A DNA stretch of 64,000 nt. Source: Actinokineospora diospyrosa (lineage in GTDB: Bacteria; Actinomycetota; Actinomycetes; Mycobacteriales; Pseudonocardiaceae). Location: assembly GCF_024171925.1 (NCBI RefSeq), contig NZ_JAMTCO010000008.1, positions 430,465 to 494,464 of the forward strand, in the 5' to 3' direction. Under the pieces are notes generated by a model. It saw only the letters and a list, made by a program, of their open reading frames with translations, made no database searches and had not been told where the DNA came from. The position numbers and the translations under genes are program-made. Numbering within the stretch: the first letter of the stretch is position 1; the number at the start of each line of letters is the position of its first letter. Positions 52,663 to 60,723 of this stretch are shown piece by piece.

Positions 52663-53205
52663 TCACGGCAGGGGGTTGGGCTTGGCGGCTTTGGTGGGGA
52701 TCATGGTCAAGGACTGCGCGATGTTGACCGATGCCGACGTACTGCACGGCTGCACCCGGGCCGAGCGGATCGACTGGCCGTCCACCAGATAGAAGGTGAG
52801 GCAGGTCGGGCTGGCCGAATCAGGGGAATTGCGCAGGCTCATCGTGGCCCCGTGATCCCTGCTGTACACCTGCCACTGCTGGGCGATGCTACGCCGATCG
52901 CAGACCACGTCTACCAAACCCGAGCCGTTCACAGCGGGCGCGAGGCAAGTCTCGGTGACGGTGTTCTGGATGACGACATACCTGCCGTTGATCGTCTCAG
53001 TGAAGATCCAACTCGTCCTCTTGTCGACATCGCACCGACTGGTGACTACAGCGCTCGCCGTGTTCAGCCGGAGGCAGGACGCAGCGCTCACGGTTCCCCA
53101 GGCGATTTTGTAGGGGCCGTAGCGGAATGGCGCGACCGCGTGCGCGGGGGTCGCGCAAGCAAGCACGGCGAGGGCAGCGACGAACGCGGAGATCCAGCGC
53201 GGCAT
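52663..53205 (-). CDS. Secreted ricin-type lectin-like protein (CdtA/CdtC-like partner)
   Basis: A 180-residue secreted protein: signal peptide about 1-23 (ending ATPAHA), then one beta-trefoil-like domain of about 155 residues with ricin-type features: SCLRLNTASAVVTSRCDVD, TCLAPAVNGSGLVDVVCDRRSIAQQWQVYS (the QxW signature), and TCLTFYLVDGQSIRSARVQPC. Cys pairs fit. The size is like CdtA and CdtC, the lectin-type binding subunits of cytolethal distending toxin. It lies 11 bases after the CdtB-like gene on the same strand. The lectin fold is well supported; the delivery role is inferred. Confidence 0.78.
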   Translation of the reverse strand: MPRWISAFVAALAVLACATPAHAVAPFRYGPYKIAWGTVSAASCLRLNTASAVVTSRCDVDKRTSWIFTETINGRYVVIQNTVTETCLAPAVNGSGLVDVVCDRRSIAQQWQVYSRDHGATMSLRNSPDSASPTCLTFYLVDGQSIRSARVQPCSTSASVNIAQSLTMIPTKAAKPNPLP

Positions 53206-53216
53206 GGTCTTCTCCC

Positions 53217-54137
53217 TCACGGCTTCTTGGTGAACGTCACAGGGTCGTGGTCGGACCCGAACTCCACCGGCGTAGCGGGAACGCTCGCCGTGAAGCGCTT
53301 CAGCACCACCGGGTCGGACCAGATCAGGTAGTCGATGATCCGCTGGTCGTGCGTGGGGACGCCGGGGTCGACCACCCGGATCGGGAACGAGACGAAAGCG
53401 CGCAAGTACTTGGATTCGATGTTGAGGTCGCCCAGCATGACCCACCCGGTCGGGCGCGGGTCCAGACCGGCGGTCGCCTCCGTGGCCTTCTTGAGAAGAG
53501 CGGAGACATTACCCCCAGCCGGTTTGGCGTCGGCGTGCACGTTGTAGATGACTGTGTTGTCCTTCAGCACCAGTTGCAGGAGTCCCCGATCACCCTCGTG
53601 CACGGCGCTGGAGCGGACCGGTGGCAGGTAGTTCCAAGATCTGACCGCTGCCGTACTGGTCCGCACGACGAACGCCATGTTGGGCCGCGCTCCCTTCTCG
53701 GTATCACTGTCCTCGACATCGTCGGTCCGCAGGACGAACACCTTCCGCTTCTCGTCAACGCCGTTCACCGGGAAGGTCCAGTCGCACTCCCGTCCTTCGC
53801 GCAGCATCTTCACCACGATCTTGCAGGTGAACCCGACCTTGTAGGGCTTGCCCATGTGCCGCTGCACGAGTTTGTCGAAGTCGGCGAGCTTGCCGACTTC
53901 CTGAAGAGCGACCACATCGCTGGTCGCAGCCAGGTCGGTGACATCGAAGACCTTCGACTGCGGCTGCCAGAGGCTCAGCTTGTTCTTCGTGTTCGCGCCG
54001 TGGGTGTTCCAGGCCGCGAGCTCGTAGTCCGTCACGTGCTTGGCTGACGCCTGCGGTGCGCCCACCACGGTCAGCACCACCGTTGCCGCAGCGACCACCC
54101 CCGCCCACCGGGATCGCCCCACTCTGTTCGCCACCAT
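53217..54137 (-). CDS. Secreted CdtB-like DNase I-fold nuclease
   Basis: A 306-residue exported endonuclease/exonuclease/phosphatase-fold protein. Signal peptide about 1-32 (ending APQASA). It follows CdtB block by block: AAWNTHG (Asn44), VVALQEVG (Glu80, metal), ARPNMAFVV (Arg151), IYNVHADAKPAGGN (His201), WVMLGDLNIE (Asp237, Asn239), IIDYLIW and GSDHDPVTF (Asp296, His297). All expected catalytic and metal residues are present, so it should be an active Mg-dependent nuclease or phosphatase. Its partner gene is a secreted ricin-type lectin. A general secreted EEP nuclease is the alternative, but the RPNM and TVHA/NVHA pattern favours CdtB. Confidence 0.88.
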   Translation of the reverse strand: MVANRVGRSRWAGVVAAATVVLTVVGAPQASAKHVTDYELAAWNTHGANTKNKLSLWQPQSKVFDVTDLAATSDVVALQEVGKLADFDKLVQRHMGKPYKVGFTCKIVVKMLREGRECDWTFPVNGVDEKRKVFVLRTDDVEDSDTEKGARPNMAFVVRTSTAAVRSWNYLPPVRSSAVHEGDRGLLQLVLKDNTVIYNVHADAKPAGGNVSALLKKATEATAGLDPRPTGWVMLGDLNIESKYLRAFVSFPIRVVDPGVPTHDQRIIDYLIWSDPVVLKRFTASVPATPVEFGSDHDPVTFTKKP

Positions 54138-54317
54138 CGGCCCACCTACCTCGACACGTGATCATCCTCGGCCGCGGAGGAACTTCCCATCGGGCTGAAT
54201 GGCCGCGCAATGCTCGTGGGCCGGTTTCACCCACCGGTGGACGATCATCAACCGTTGGGATAGCTGCGCTACCAACCGGAATCGGTGTCATATTTGGTTC
54301 AGGAGTAGCCTCGGGTT

Positions 54318-54938
54318 GTGACTACTGCCCCGCCCCCGGAGTTTGTCCTGTACGGCTGGAACGGCGAAGCCGCGCACAGACTGGACTGGGTGCACACATA
54401 CCGGCGCGAGGGCGTGACCACGACTTACGGGGTGTGGTTGGCGCACTTGACCGACGCGGGCGGGTTGCGGGTGGGGTCGTTCGATACCGGGGTGTTGGGG
54501 CGGATTGGGCCTGATGCGGCCACGGCGGCGGCGCGGCATGGGGCGCATGCGTTGGTTGACATCACTTTGCCGACTGAGGACTTGTCGGTTGCCAGTGCCA
54601 GTGCGGAACACGCGACCAGGGCCGCGCAGGACCACGGGAACTGGCGGGCAGCCGAGTGGGTGGTCGACGGTGGGCGGGTCGAGGCGCGGGTGTGGAAGTT
54701 CGCAGGCGGGTGGACCGGGTTCGCGGTTCTCGGTGACGTGACTGTGGTGCTTGTCGGGGTCGGGGTCGGGGTGGATCCGGGGTTGAGCAAGCTCAACGAC
54801 ACCCGGGCGTACGGGTTTGACCACACGGTTCCGATCGACCGGGCGCACCACCGGGGTGAGCAGCGGCAGTGGGTGGAATCGTTGCTGCCACGGCCGAACC
54901 GGGCGCGGCACGCGGACCACACCGCGCTCGTGGGCTGA
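54318..54938 (+). CDS. Hypothetical cytoplasmic protein
   Basis: A 206-residue protein of unknown function with a GTG start, divergent from the CdtB-like gene with 180 bases between. The second half has VVDGGRVEARVWKFAGGWTGFAVLGDVTVVLVGVGVGVDP, a beta-rich core, and LPRPNRARHADHTALV at the end. There is no signal peptide or membrane helix. Base composition at wobble positions is like that of its neighbours, which supports coding. No family recognised; an immunity or accessory role for the toxin-like pair cannot be supported from sequence. Confidence 0.65.
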   Translation: MTTAPPPEFVLYGWNGEAAHRLDWVHTYRREGVTTTYGVWLAHLTDAGGLRVGSFDTGVLGRIGPDAATAAARHGAHALVDITLPTEDLSVASASAEHATRAAQDHGNWRAAEWVVDGGRVEARVWKFAGGWTGFAVLGDVTVVLVGVGVGVDPGLSKLNDTRAYGFDHTVPIDRAHHRGEQRQWVESLLPRPNRARHADHTALVG

Positions 54939-55057
54939 TCGGCGCAGCCACCGGCAGATTCGGCTACGGCGGTGGATTCCCCAAGTTCGGTGATGGATGG
55001 TTAATGCCTGGCCAGTTCACCAGTCGGGAAACCACCCTGAGCCCTGGAGCCCCCACG

Positions 55058-55582
55058 ATGGCGTTCACCTTCCGCGCTGCCCTGACCACCCTCTCCCTCG
55101 GCGCCGCGCTCGCGGCCACCGCCGTGCTCACCACCGCGCCCGCACAGGCGTCCACCACCGAGACCCACCGGGTCTGCCAGACCGTCCTCGCGCCGCTCGC
55201 ACCGGGCGAGACGGCGTCCAAGGTGCTCAGCAAGCGCTGCTTCGACGAGCCGGTCAACGCCGCGGCGCAGCGCCGCCCGCTGCCCGACGAGCTGCTCGTC
55301 ACCTTCTACGAGGACGAGGGCCAGGGCGGCGACGAGTCCGAAGTGTACGGTGGTGAGACCTGTGACAGCGAGGGCTACGGCATCTCCGACATGGACGACG
55401 TCCAGGACGAGACCGACGGCGTGTCCTCGTACACCCTGTTCGGCGACTGCGACGTCTCGGAGAAGTTCGACGACTACGACTTCGAGGGCAGCTCGAGCGG
55501 CCTGATCTTCGGCCAGAACCAGCCGTGGGTCGGCGCTACCTGGAACGACGGCGGCATCAAGTCGTTCTCCCTGCACAGCTGA
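55058..55582 (+). CDS. Secreted acidic beta-gamma-crystallin-like protein
   Basis: A 174-residue secreted protein: signal peptide about 1-32 (ending APAQAS), a 45-residue linker with one Cys pair, then a strongly acidic domain. VTFYEDEGQGGDESEVYGG, SGISDMDDVQDETDGVSSYTLFGDC, EKFDDYDFEGSSSGLIFG and WNDGGIKSFSL follow the spacing of beta-gamma-crystallin repeats (F-Y-x-x-x-x-F/Y-x-G ... S-S), the fold also used by I36-type metalloprotease inhibitors. Ca2+ binding is likely for this composition. Whether it inhibits a protease is unknown. Confidence 0.7.
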   Translation: MAFTFRAALTTLSLGAALAATAVLTTAPAQASTTETHRVCQTVLAPLAPGETASKVLSKRCFDEPVNAAAQRRPLPDELLVTFYEDEGQGGDESEVYGGETCDSEGYGISDMDDVQDETDGVSSYTLFGDCDVSEKFDDYDFEGSSSGLIFGQNQPWVGATWNDGGIKSFSLHS

Positions 55583-55599
55583 TCGGCGGGGGCCGTGCC

Positions 55600-56172
55600 A
55601 TGCTGGGTATCGTGCGATATCCCGGCGAGGCACGGCCCCTCCTCGCAGCCGCCTGCGGAACCCTTTCCGGTGCCCTAGGCGCCTTCGCCGCGTCAACGGC
55701 GGTGATCCGTCCACTCGCGCACACCATCGGGTTGTGGATCCTGTTGGTGGCCTTGCTCTGCGCAAACACCACCCGAGCGGTGGCACTCACCAGGTCCGCG
55801 GTTGCGCTGGTGTGCGCGGTAGTCGCGTTCTACGGCGTCGCAGGCTTCCACGTCGGCGCAGGCAAGCTGACCCTATGGCTGACGCTGGCCGTCGGCGGCG
55901 GTCTTGCGCTCGGAGAAGCGTTCCGCCGCATCCCGCACCCACTTGCCACCGCAGCGGCCGCGGGCCTGCTGATCGCCGACGCGGCCAGGCGGGGAGTGCA
56001 CTACCCACACCAGATCCCCGTCCTGGCAACCTTTCTCGTCGTCGCCCTCATCGCCCTGTGGTGGCGGGCCCGACCACTCCACCCCCGGACAGCGGTCTTC
56101 CTCCCGTTGACAACAGCCATCGGCTACGCGCTCGTCGCCGCGCCAGACCTCTTGGAAGACCTCATCCGGTGA
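55600..56172 (+). CDS. Membrane protein, DUF6518-like
   Basis: A 190-residue integral membrane protein with about six helices, Ala/Val/Leu-rich, beginning MLGIVRYPGEARPLLAAACGTLSGALGAF and ending LLEDLIR. The region VCAVVAFYGVAGFHVGAGKLTLWLTLAVGGGLALGEAFRR resembles small actinobacterial membrane proteins of unknown function. It starts 17 bases after the acidic secreted protein, so the two may share a transcript. No function can be assigned. Confidence 0.65.
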   Translation: MLGIVRYPGEARPLLAAACGTLSGALGAFAASTAVIRPLAHTIGLWILLVALLCANTTRAVALTRSAVALVCAVVAFYGVAGFHVGAGKLTLWLTLAVGGGLALGEAFRRIPHPLATAAAAGLLIADAARRGVHYPHQIPVLATFLVVALIALWWRARPLHPRTAVFLPLTTAIGYALVAAPDLLEDLIR

Positions 56173-56191
56173 CCACACCACACCCGCGGCG

Positions 56192-56602
56192 TCAGCTCTC
56201 GATGAACTGGTAGTCGGCGACGATCTGCCCGGCGGAGTCCACAAGAAGGAACTCGGTGCCGACACCCGCGACCTCACCCGTGGCGGACACCATCTCCCAG
56301 GTGAACTTTATCGCATCGCTCACCTTCGTCACCTCGGGACGGCGGCGGAAGGTGAAGTGACCAGGGGCGACGAACTCGTCGTACGCGAGGCGGACCCGCT
56401 GTTCGAGTTCCCGGTGGCCGTGGGCTTCGAAGGTGGCGGCGAGGCCCAGGGCAGCGGCCGAGTCCACTGTTTCCCGGGGCGGTTGCAGGATGTGCCTGCC
56501 GTCCGGAGCCCAGAGTTCGGCGATCGCGGTTCGGCGCGCGTCCGCGTCGGGCTCGTTCCACAGCGCCACGTAGCGGTCCGCGAAGTCGGCGGGGTTGGGC
56601 AT
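56192..56602 (-). CDS. SnoaL-like NTF2-fold protein
   Basis: A 136-residue SnoaL-type protein. It has the fold opening FADRYVALWNEPDADARRTAIAELWAPDGRHILQPP, where the W-N-E-x-D...R..I..LWA pattern is common in this family, then an RVRLAYDEFVAPGHFTFRRRPEVTKVSDAIKFTWEMVSATGEVAGVGTEFLLVD core. The reaction, if any, is unknown. It is divergent from the XRE-type regulator with 110 bases between starts, so it is the probable target of that regulator, a common pairing in actinomycetes. Confidence 0.85.
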   Translation of the reverse strand: MPNPADFADRYVALWNEPDADARRTAIAELWAPDGRHILQPPRETVDSAAALGLAATFEAHGHRELEQRVRLAYDEFVAPGHFTFRRRPEVTKVSDAIKFTWEMVSATGEVAGVGTEFLLVDSAGQIVADYQFIES

Positions 56603-56712
56603 GAGGGCTCCTTGGTGTTGTCGTGCGGTGCCAAGGTTCTGGTGCGGCGGGTGGCTGGGCAATTCCCGACGGGGAATAGCCGAGCGACCGCGGATCGACT
56701 ACACAGGACAGT

Positions 56713-57522
56713 GTGTCCACCCCGCGTCTCGCCGACGACCTGCGCACCTGGCGGCTCCGGCGCAAGGTCAGCCAGATCGAGCTGGCACTGCGCGCCGGGA
56801 CGACCCAACGGCACGTGAGCTTCATCGAGAGCGGCCGCTCCACGCCCGGTCGGGCGATGGTCATCCGGCTGGCCGAGTCGCTCGAGATCCCGCTGCGGGA
56901 GCGCAACGCCCTGCTGCTGGCGGCGGGTTTCGCGCCCATCCACCCGGAGACGCCCTGGGCGGACGCGCGCTTGGCGCCGGTCCGCGCGGCCGTGGAGCAG
57001 GTGGTCCGCGCCCACAACCCGTACCCGGCGATCGTCGTCGACCGCCACGGCACACTGGTCTCGGCTAACACCGCCTTCGATGACTTGGTGGCCGGTACCG
57101 CGCCTGACCTCCGGACGCCTCCGGTCAACGTCCCCCGGCTCCTGCTGCACCCGACCGGCCTGGCCCCACAGATCGCGAACTTCGACGAGTGGGCCGGTCA
57201 CGTGGTCGACGCCGTCCGCGCGCAGGCCGTGCGCACGCCGGATCCCGTACTGGATGCCCTGATCACCGAGCTGGCCGGCTACACCTCCCACCTGCGCCCG
57301 ACCCACCTCGGCTTCGCGGGCCCGCTGCGCCTGCGGACCCCCGCGGGCGAGTTGCACCTGCTCACCACCCTGACCCACTTCGCCACCGCCCAGGACGTGA
57401 CGGTCGCTGAACTCCGGATGGAGGCCTTCCTCCCCGCCGACGAGCACACCGCGACCCTGCTCCGAACCCAGTCGTTAACCACCACGAAAGACCCGAGCCC
57501 CGTTCGAGTCCCCACCAGCTGA
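56713..57522 (+). CDS. XRE-family regulator with MmyB-like ligand domain
   Basis: A 269-residue transcription factor: Cro/C1-type HTH in the first 65 residues (LRTWRLRRKVSQIELALRAGTTQRHVSFIESGRSTPGRAMVIRLAESL) and an MmyB-like PAS-type domain after it (VVDRHGTLVSANTAFDDLVAG, LLLHPTGLAPQIANFDEWAGHVV, LLTTLTHFATAQDVTVAELRMEAFLPAD). Members of this group have been reported to bind fatty-acid-like ligands. GTG start. Divergent from the SnoaL-like gene, its likely target. Confidence 0.92.
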   Translation: MSTPRLADDLRTWRLRRKVSQIELALRAGTTQRHVSFIESGRSTPGRAMVIRLAESLEIPLRERNALLLAAGFAPIHPETPWADARLAPVRAAVEQVVRAHNPYPAIVVDRHGTLVSANTAFDDLVAGTAPDLRTPPVNVPRLLLHPTGLAPQIANFDEWAGHVVDAVRAQAVRTPDPVLDALITELAGYTSHLRPTHLGFAGPLRLRTPAGELHLLTTLTHFATAQDVTVAELRMEAFLPADEHTATLLRTQSLTTTKDPSPVRVPTS

Positions 57523-57607
57523 GCCGAACGGGCTTCGACCGTGGGATCGTCGGGCAGCTGATGTGGCGGACCGCTACCGTCGAGTGTGAGAGTGCTTCGG
57601 ATTCGGG

Positions 57608-57991
57608 GTGGCTGTGCGGGGAACGCGGACGTGTGTGGAGCGACGAGCCGACGGGCGGGTCGTGCTGGTGCGGGTCGAGGGCGAGTTGGACCTGTCGACC
57701 GTGGGTGTGCTGGCGGCAGGGCTCGACGAGGGCCTGGCGGAGGCGACCGCGTCCGGGGTGTCGCTGCTGGTGGTCGACCTCGGAGCGACAACCTTCCTGG
57801 GCTCCGTCGCGATGACCCGGCTGATCGTGGCCCGCGACGACGCGGCAGCCCTCGGCGTGGACCTCGGCGTGGTGGCATCGCCGGGTGGGATCGTCGCCCG
57901 CGCCCTCGAGGTGGCCGGGATGAACCAGGTGTTCCCCATCGAACGAACCCTGGACTGGCTGCTCAGGGTGCTCCCCCGTCCGCGCTCATAA
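57608..57991 (+). CDS. STAS-domain anti-sigma factor antagonist
   Basis: A 127-residue STAS protein of the SpoIIAA/RsbV type. It has VVLVRVEGELDLSTV at the first strand, and DLGATTFLGSVAMTRLIVARD at the site where SpoIIAA-type proteins hold the phosphorylated Ser in D-[LF]-S; here the usual D-S-S or D-x-S residue is replaced by the TTFLGS segment with Ser six residues later. It could thus bind its partner without the usual phospho-switch, or use the neighbouring Ser/Thr. It converges with an anti-sigma kinase-like gene (five bases between stops). GTG start. Confidence 0.85.
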   Translation: MAVRGTRTCVERRADGRVVLVRVEGELDLSTVGVLAAGLDEGLAEATASGVSLLVVDLGATTFLGSVAMTRLIVARDDAAALGVDLGVVASPGGIVARALEVAGMNQVFPIERTLDWLLRVLPRPRS

Positions 57992-57996
57992 CGCGG

Positions 57997-58437
57997 TCAG
58001 CGAACACCCACTGCGGCACCGATGGCGAACTCGACAACCGTCGTCGTGCCAGGCGCGCTGGTGGTGCCACGATCCACCCGCACCAGGTCCGCGACCGACT
58101 CGATGATCTTCAACCCACGCCCCCGCACCGCCAGCCCGCCCCCGCCCTCACCCGCAGGCGTGACCCACTGCCCCCGATCAGCCACCGAAACCCGCACAGT
58201 CGTACTGCCCGACCCCCCACCCGTGGTCAACGCGGTGAGGACAACCGGCCCCGGGGTGCCGCCCCGATAGGCGTGCTCCACGCTGTTGGTGACCGCCTCA
58301 TCAACCGCCAACAGGATGTCCTGACCACGCTGGTCGAACAATCCCTGCCCCACCAGCCACGCCCGCAACGCCGACCGCACCACCGCGATACCCCCAACCT
58401 GCGCGGCGATCTCCACACGCAACGTCGACGAACTCAT
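57997..58437 (-). CDS. RsbW-like anti-sigma / ATPase (HATPase_c_2) protein
   Basis: A 146-residue GHKL-type ATP-binding protein of the RsbW/SpoIIAB family. N box ILLAVDEAVTNSVEHAYRGG, then VRVSVADRGQWVTPAGEGGGGLAVRGRGLKIIESVADLVRV (G1 and G2 boxes) and VVEFAIGA. Such proteins sequester a sigma factor or phosphorylate an STAS antagonist; the convergent STAS gene is the obvious partner. No sigma factor lies in the window near it. The region 58438-58685 upstream holds nothing that I can support as a gene. Confidence 0.88.
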   Translation of the reverse strand: MSSSTLRVEIAAQVGGIAVVRSALRAWLVGQGLFDQRGQDILLAVDEAVTNSVEHAYRGGTPGPVVLTALTTGGGSGSTTVRVSVADRGQWVTPAGEGGGGLAVRGRGLKIIESVADLVRVDRGTTSAPGTTTVVEFAIGAAVGVR

Positions 58438-58685
58438 CGATTCGGGTACCACCGGCTCCGCAGCTGTCACATCCGACCGTGTACCCACCCAGAAGTCACC
58501 TATGCCTGATTCGCCGACCTGGGGACGGTGACATGACCACCACTTGCCACGTGACAAACTCCACGAACGCGAAGGCAGCTCTCGTCGCACCGGCGGAGTC
58601 GGTGCCGACCAGCAGGTGAGGGTGAAGGCTGAGCCCGATCGCATCCTGCGAGCGGGCGGTGGCTGCTGCGCCTCCCGTGCCTGGT

Positions 58686-60152
58686 TCACCGTGGGATACC
58701 GGCCTCGCCGCGAACCTCGTCCACAGGTTTCGGGGTCGGGGTTCCTGCGGTGCGCAGGACCGTCAGCGTGATCACGATCGCGGCGATCAGGATCGCGGCG
58801 GAGACCACGAACGCGAGGTGGTAGCCCGACAGCAGCGCCTCCTTGAGCACCGTGCCCGCCTCGACGGCCCGCTCGCTGCGCGCGGCGGCGAGGGTGGCCA
58901 GCACGGCGAGCCCGACCGCGCCACCGACCTGCTGGGTGGTGTTCACCAGACCGGAGGCCAGGCCCGCGTCCTGCGGCTGGGCGCTGGACATGGCCAGCCC
59001 CATCACCGCGGGCATCATCAACCCGGCGCCGACGCCCATCAGGGCCATCACCGGGAAGATGTCGACCAGGTAGGTGCCGTCGACCGGAGCGCGGGCCAGC
59101 AGCAGCAACGCGATCGCGACCAGGGTCAGCCCACCCGCCAGCACGGCGCGCGGACCGAACCGCGGGATCACCTTCGCCGACAGGAACAACGACACCAGGC
59201 CGATGAGCACCGGACCGGGCAGGAACGCCAGGCTCGTCTGCACCGCGCTGTACTCCAGCACCCGCTGCAGGTAGAGGGCGCCGAGGAACTGGAACCCGAA
59301 CAACCCCGCCACCAGCAACAGCATCACGATGTTCGCGCCGGTCAGCAGCCGGGACCGGAAGATCCCCAGCCGCAGCAGCGGGTGCGCGGCCTTCGCCTGG
59401 CGCAACGCGAACAACCCCAGCAGCACCAACGCGAGCGCACCGAGACCGAGCGTGTGCGCCGAACCCCAGCCGTAGTCGGCGGCCTTGACGATCGTGTACA
59501 CCAGCAGCGAGAGGCCGACGGTCACCAGGACCGCGCCGACGAGGTCGGCGCCCTGGCGCAGACCGGGGCCGGTGTCGGTGTCCACGGCCCGGATCGCGAG
59601 CAGCACGGTGACCACGCCGATCGGCACGTTCACCAGGAAGATCCAGGGCCAGCCGACGCTCTGGGTCAGCGCGCCGCCCGCGATCACGCCGATGGAGGCG
59701 CCACCGGCCTGCACGAAGCTGTAGATCCCGATCGCCTTCGCCTGCTCACCCGGCTCGGGGAACATCGTCACCACCATGCCCAGCACCACCGCCGAGGCGG
59801 CGGCGCCGCCGACGCCCTGCACGAACCGGGCGGCGATCAGCACCTCCGCGGAGGTGGCGAGCCCGCAGAGCAGGGAGGCCGCGGTGAACACCGCGAGCCC
59901 GACCAGGAACACGCGTTTGCGGCCGACGAGGTCGCCCAAGCGACCGGACAGCAGCAGCAGGCCGCCGAAGGCCAGCAGGTAGGAGTTCACCACCCAGGCC
60001 AGACCGGCGGGGGTGAACCCGAGATCGTCCTGGATGGTCGGCAGCGCGACCGTTACGATGCTCGCGTCGAGCACGATCATGAGCGCGCCGACGCACAACA
60101 CGCCGAGCGCCAGCCACCTCGACCCAGGCGCTGGGCGCGCCGAAACAGACAT
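58686..60152 (-). CDS. DHA2-family (EmrB/QacA) multidrug exporter
   Basis: A 488-residue MFS drug:H+ antiporter with 14 membrane segments. Motif DASIVTVALPTIQDDLGF and WVVNSYLLAFGGLLLLSGRLGDLVGRKRVFLVG are the DHA2 N-terminal signature (motif A is GRLGDLVGRKR); ARFVQGVGGAAASAVVLGMVVTMFP and the antiporter motif C GIYSFVQAGGASIGVIAGGALTQSVGWPWIFLVNVPIG follow. ATG 60152 has GAGGGA nine bases upstream. Divergent from an HxlR regulator, its expected controller. Confidence 0.93.
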   Translation of the reverse strand: MSVSARPAPGSRWLALGVLCVGALMIVLDASIVTVALPTIQDDLGFTPAGLAWVVNSYLLAFGGLLLLSGRLGDLVGRKRVFLVGLAVFTAASLLCGLATSAEVLIAARFVQGVGGAAASAVVLGMVVTMFPEPGEQAKAIGIYSFVQAGGASIGVIAGGALTQSVGWPWIFLVNVPIGVVTVLLAIRAVDTDTGPGLRQGADLVGAVLVTVGLSLLVYTIVKAADYGWGSAHTLGLGALALVLLGLFALRQAKAAHPLLRLGIFRSRLLTGANIVMLLLVAGLFGFQFLGALYLQRVLEYSAVQTSLAFLPGPVLIGLVSLFLSAKVIPRFGPRAVLAGGLTLVAIALLLLARAPVDGTYLVDIFPVMALMGVGAGLMMPAVMGLAMSSAQPQDAGLASGLVNTTQQVGGAVGLAVLATLAAARSERAVEAGTVLKEALLSGYHLAFVVSAAILIAAIVITLTVLRTAGTPTPKPVDEVRGEAGIPR

Positions 60153-60219
60153 GGTCACCATTCCCTCGTGAACTCGGCCGGATCCCGGCCCGGACTCGCG
60201 CTCCCCCAAGAGCGCACTA

Positions 60220-60230
60220 CTTGTTACAGA
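60220..60230. promoter_or_regulatory. CTTGTTACAGA motif in the exporter/HxlR divergent region
   Basis: This 11-bp string occurs between the DHA2 exporter and hxlR-type gene (123 bases between starts), and again at 62874-62884, about 56 bases upstream of the LLM oxidoreductase. Next to it GTTACA and TGTGAC form an imperfect inverted repeat 12 bases apart, which could be the HxlR operator. Confidence 0.4.
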
Positions 60231-60275
60231 GTCCATGATGTGTGACCATTGGCTGGCGCGGAAGGAGGCACTTTC

Positions 60276-60659
60276 ATGTCCCTGAGGAACACCGATGTGT
60301 CCGCCGAGGTAGAGCACGAGGCGACCTGCACAGTCCTGCAAGTTCTCGAACGCGTGAGTGGCAAGTGGAGCATCGGGATCCTGCTCGCGGCCATGAACGG
60401 CCCGGTCCGGTTCACCGAGCTCGAGCGCGGCATCAACGGCATCAGCAGGCGGATGCTCACGCTGACCCTGCGCAACCTCGAGCGCGACGGGCTGCTGACC
60501 CGCACCGTGTACCCGACCGTCCCGCCCAAGGTCGAGTACACCGTCACCGAGATGGCGCGCGAGCTGTACGACTCGCTGCGCTCGCTGACCGCGTGGGCGG
60601 AGCGCAACCTCGACACCATCGCCACCGCGCGCCACACCTACGACACCGCGAAGCGGTAA
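60276..60659 (+). CDS. HxlR-family transcriptional regulator
   Basis: A 127-residue winged-helix regulator of the HxlR/MarR-like type: CTVLQVLERVSGKWSIGILLAAMNGPVRFTELERGINGISRRMLTLTLRNLERDGLLTRTVYPTVPPKVEYTVTEMARELYDSLRSLTAWAERNL contains the full family signature. One Cys (residue 17) lies just before the first helix, where redox-sensing HxlR members have theirs. Strong ribosome site AAGGAGG. Divergent from the DHA2 exporter. Confidence 0.94.
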   Translation: MSLRNTDVSAEVEHEATCTVLQVLERVSGKWSIGILLAAMNGPVRFTELERGINGISRRMLTLTLRNLERDGLLTRTVYPTVPPKVEYTVTEMARELYDSLRSLTAWAERNLDTIATARHTYDTAKR

Positions 60660-60723
60660 CCGCGGTGAGACCTCCCGGCGTTGACAAGCCGCACAGGTCA
60701 ACCGGCACGTCGAACCTGAGGGA

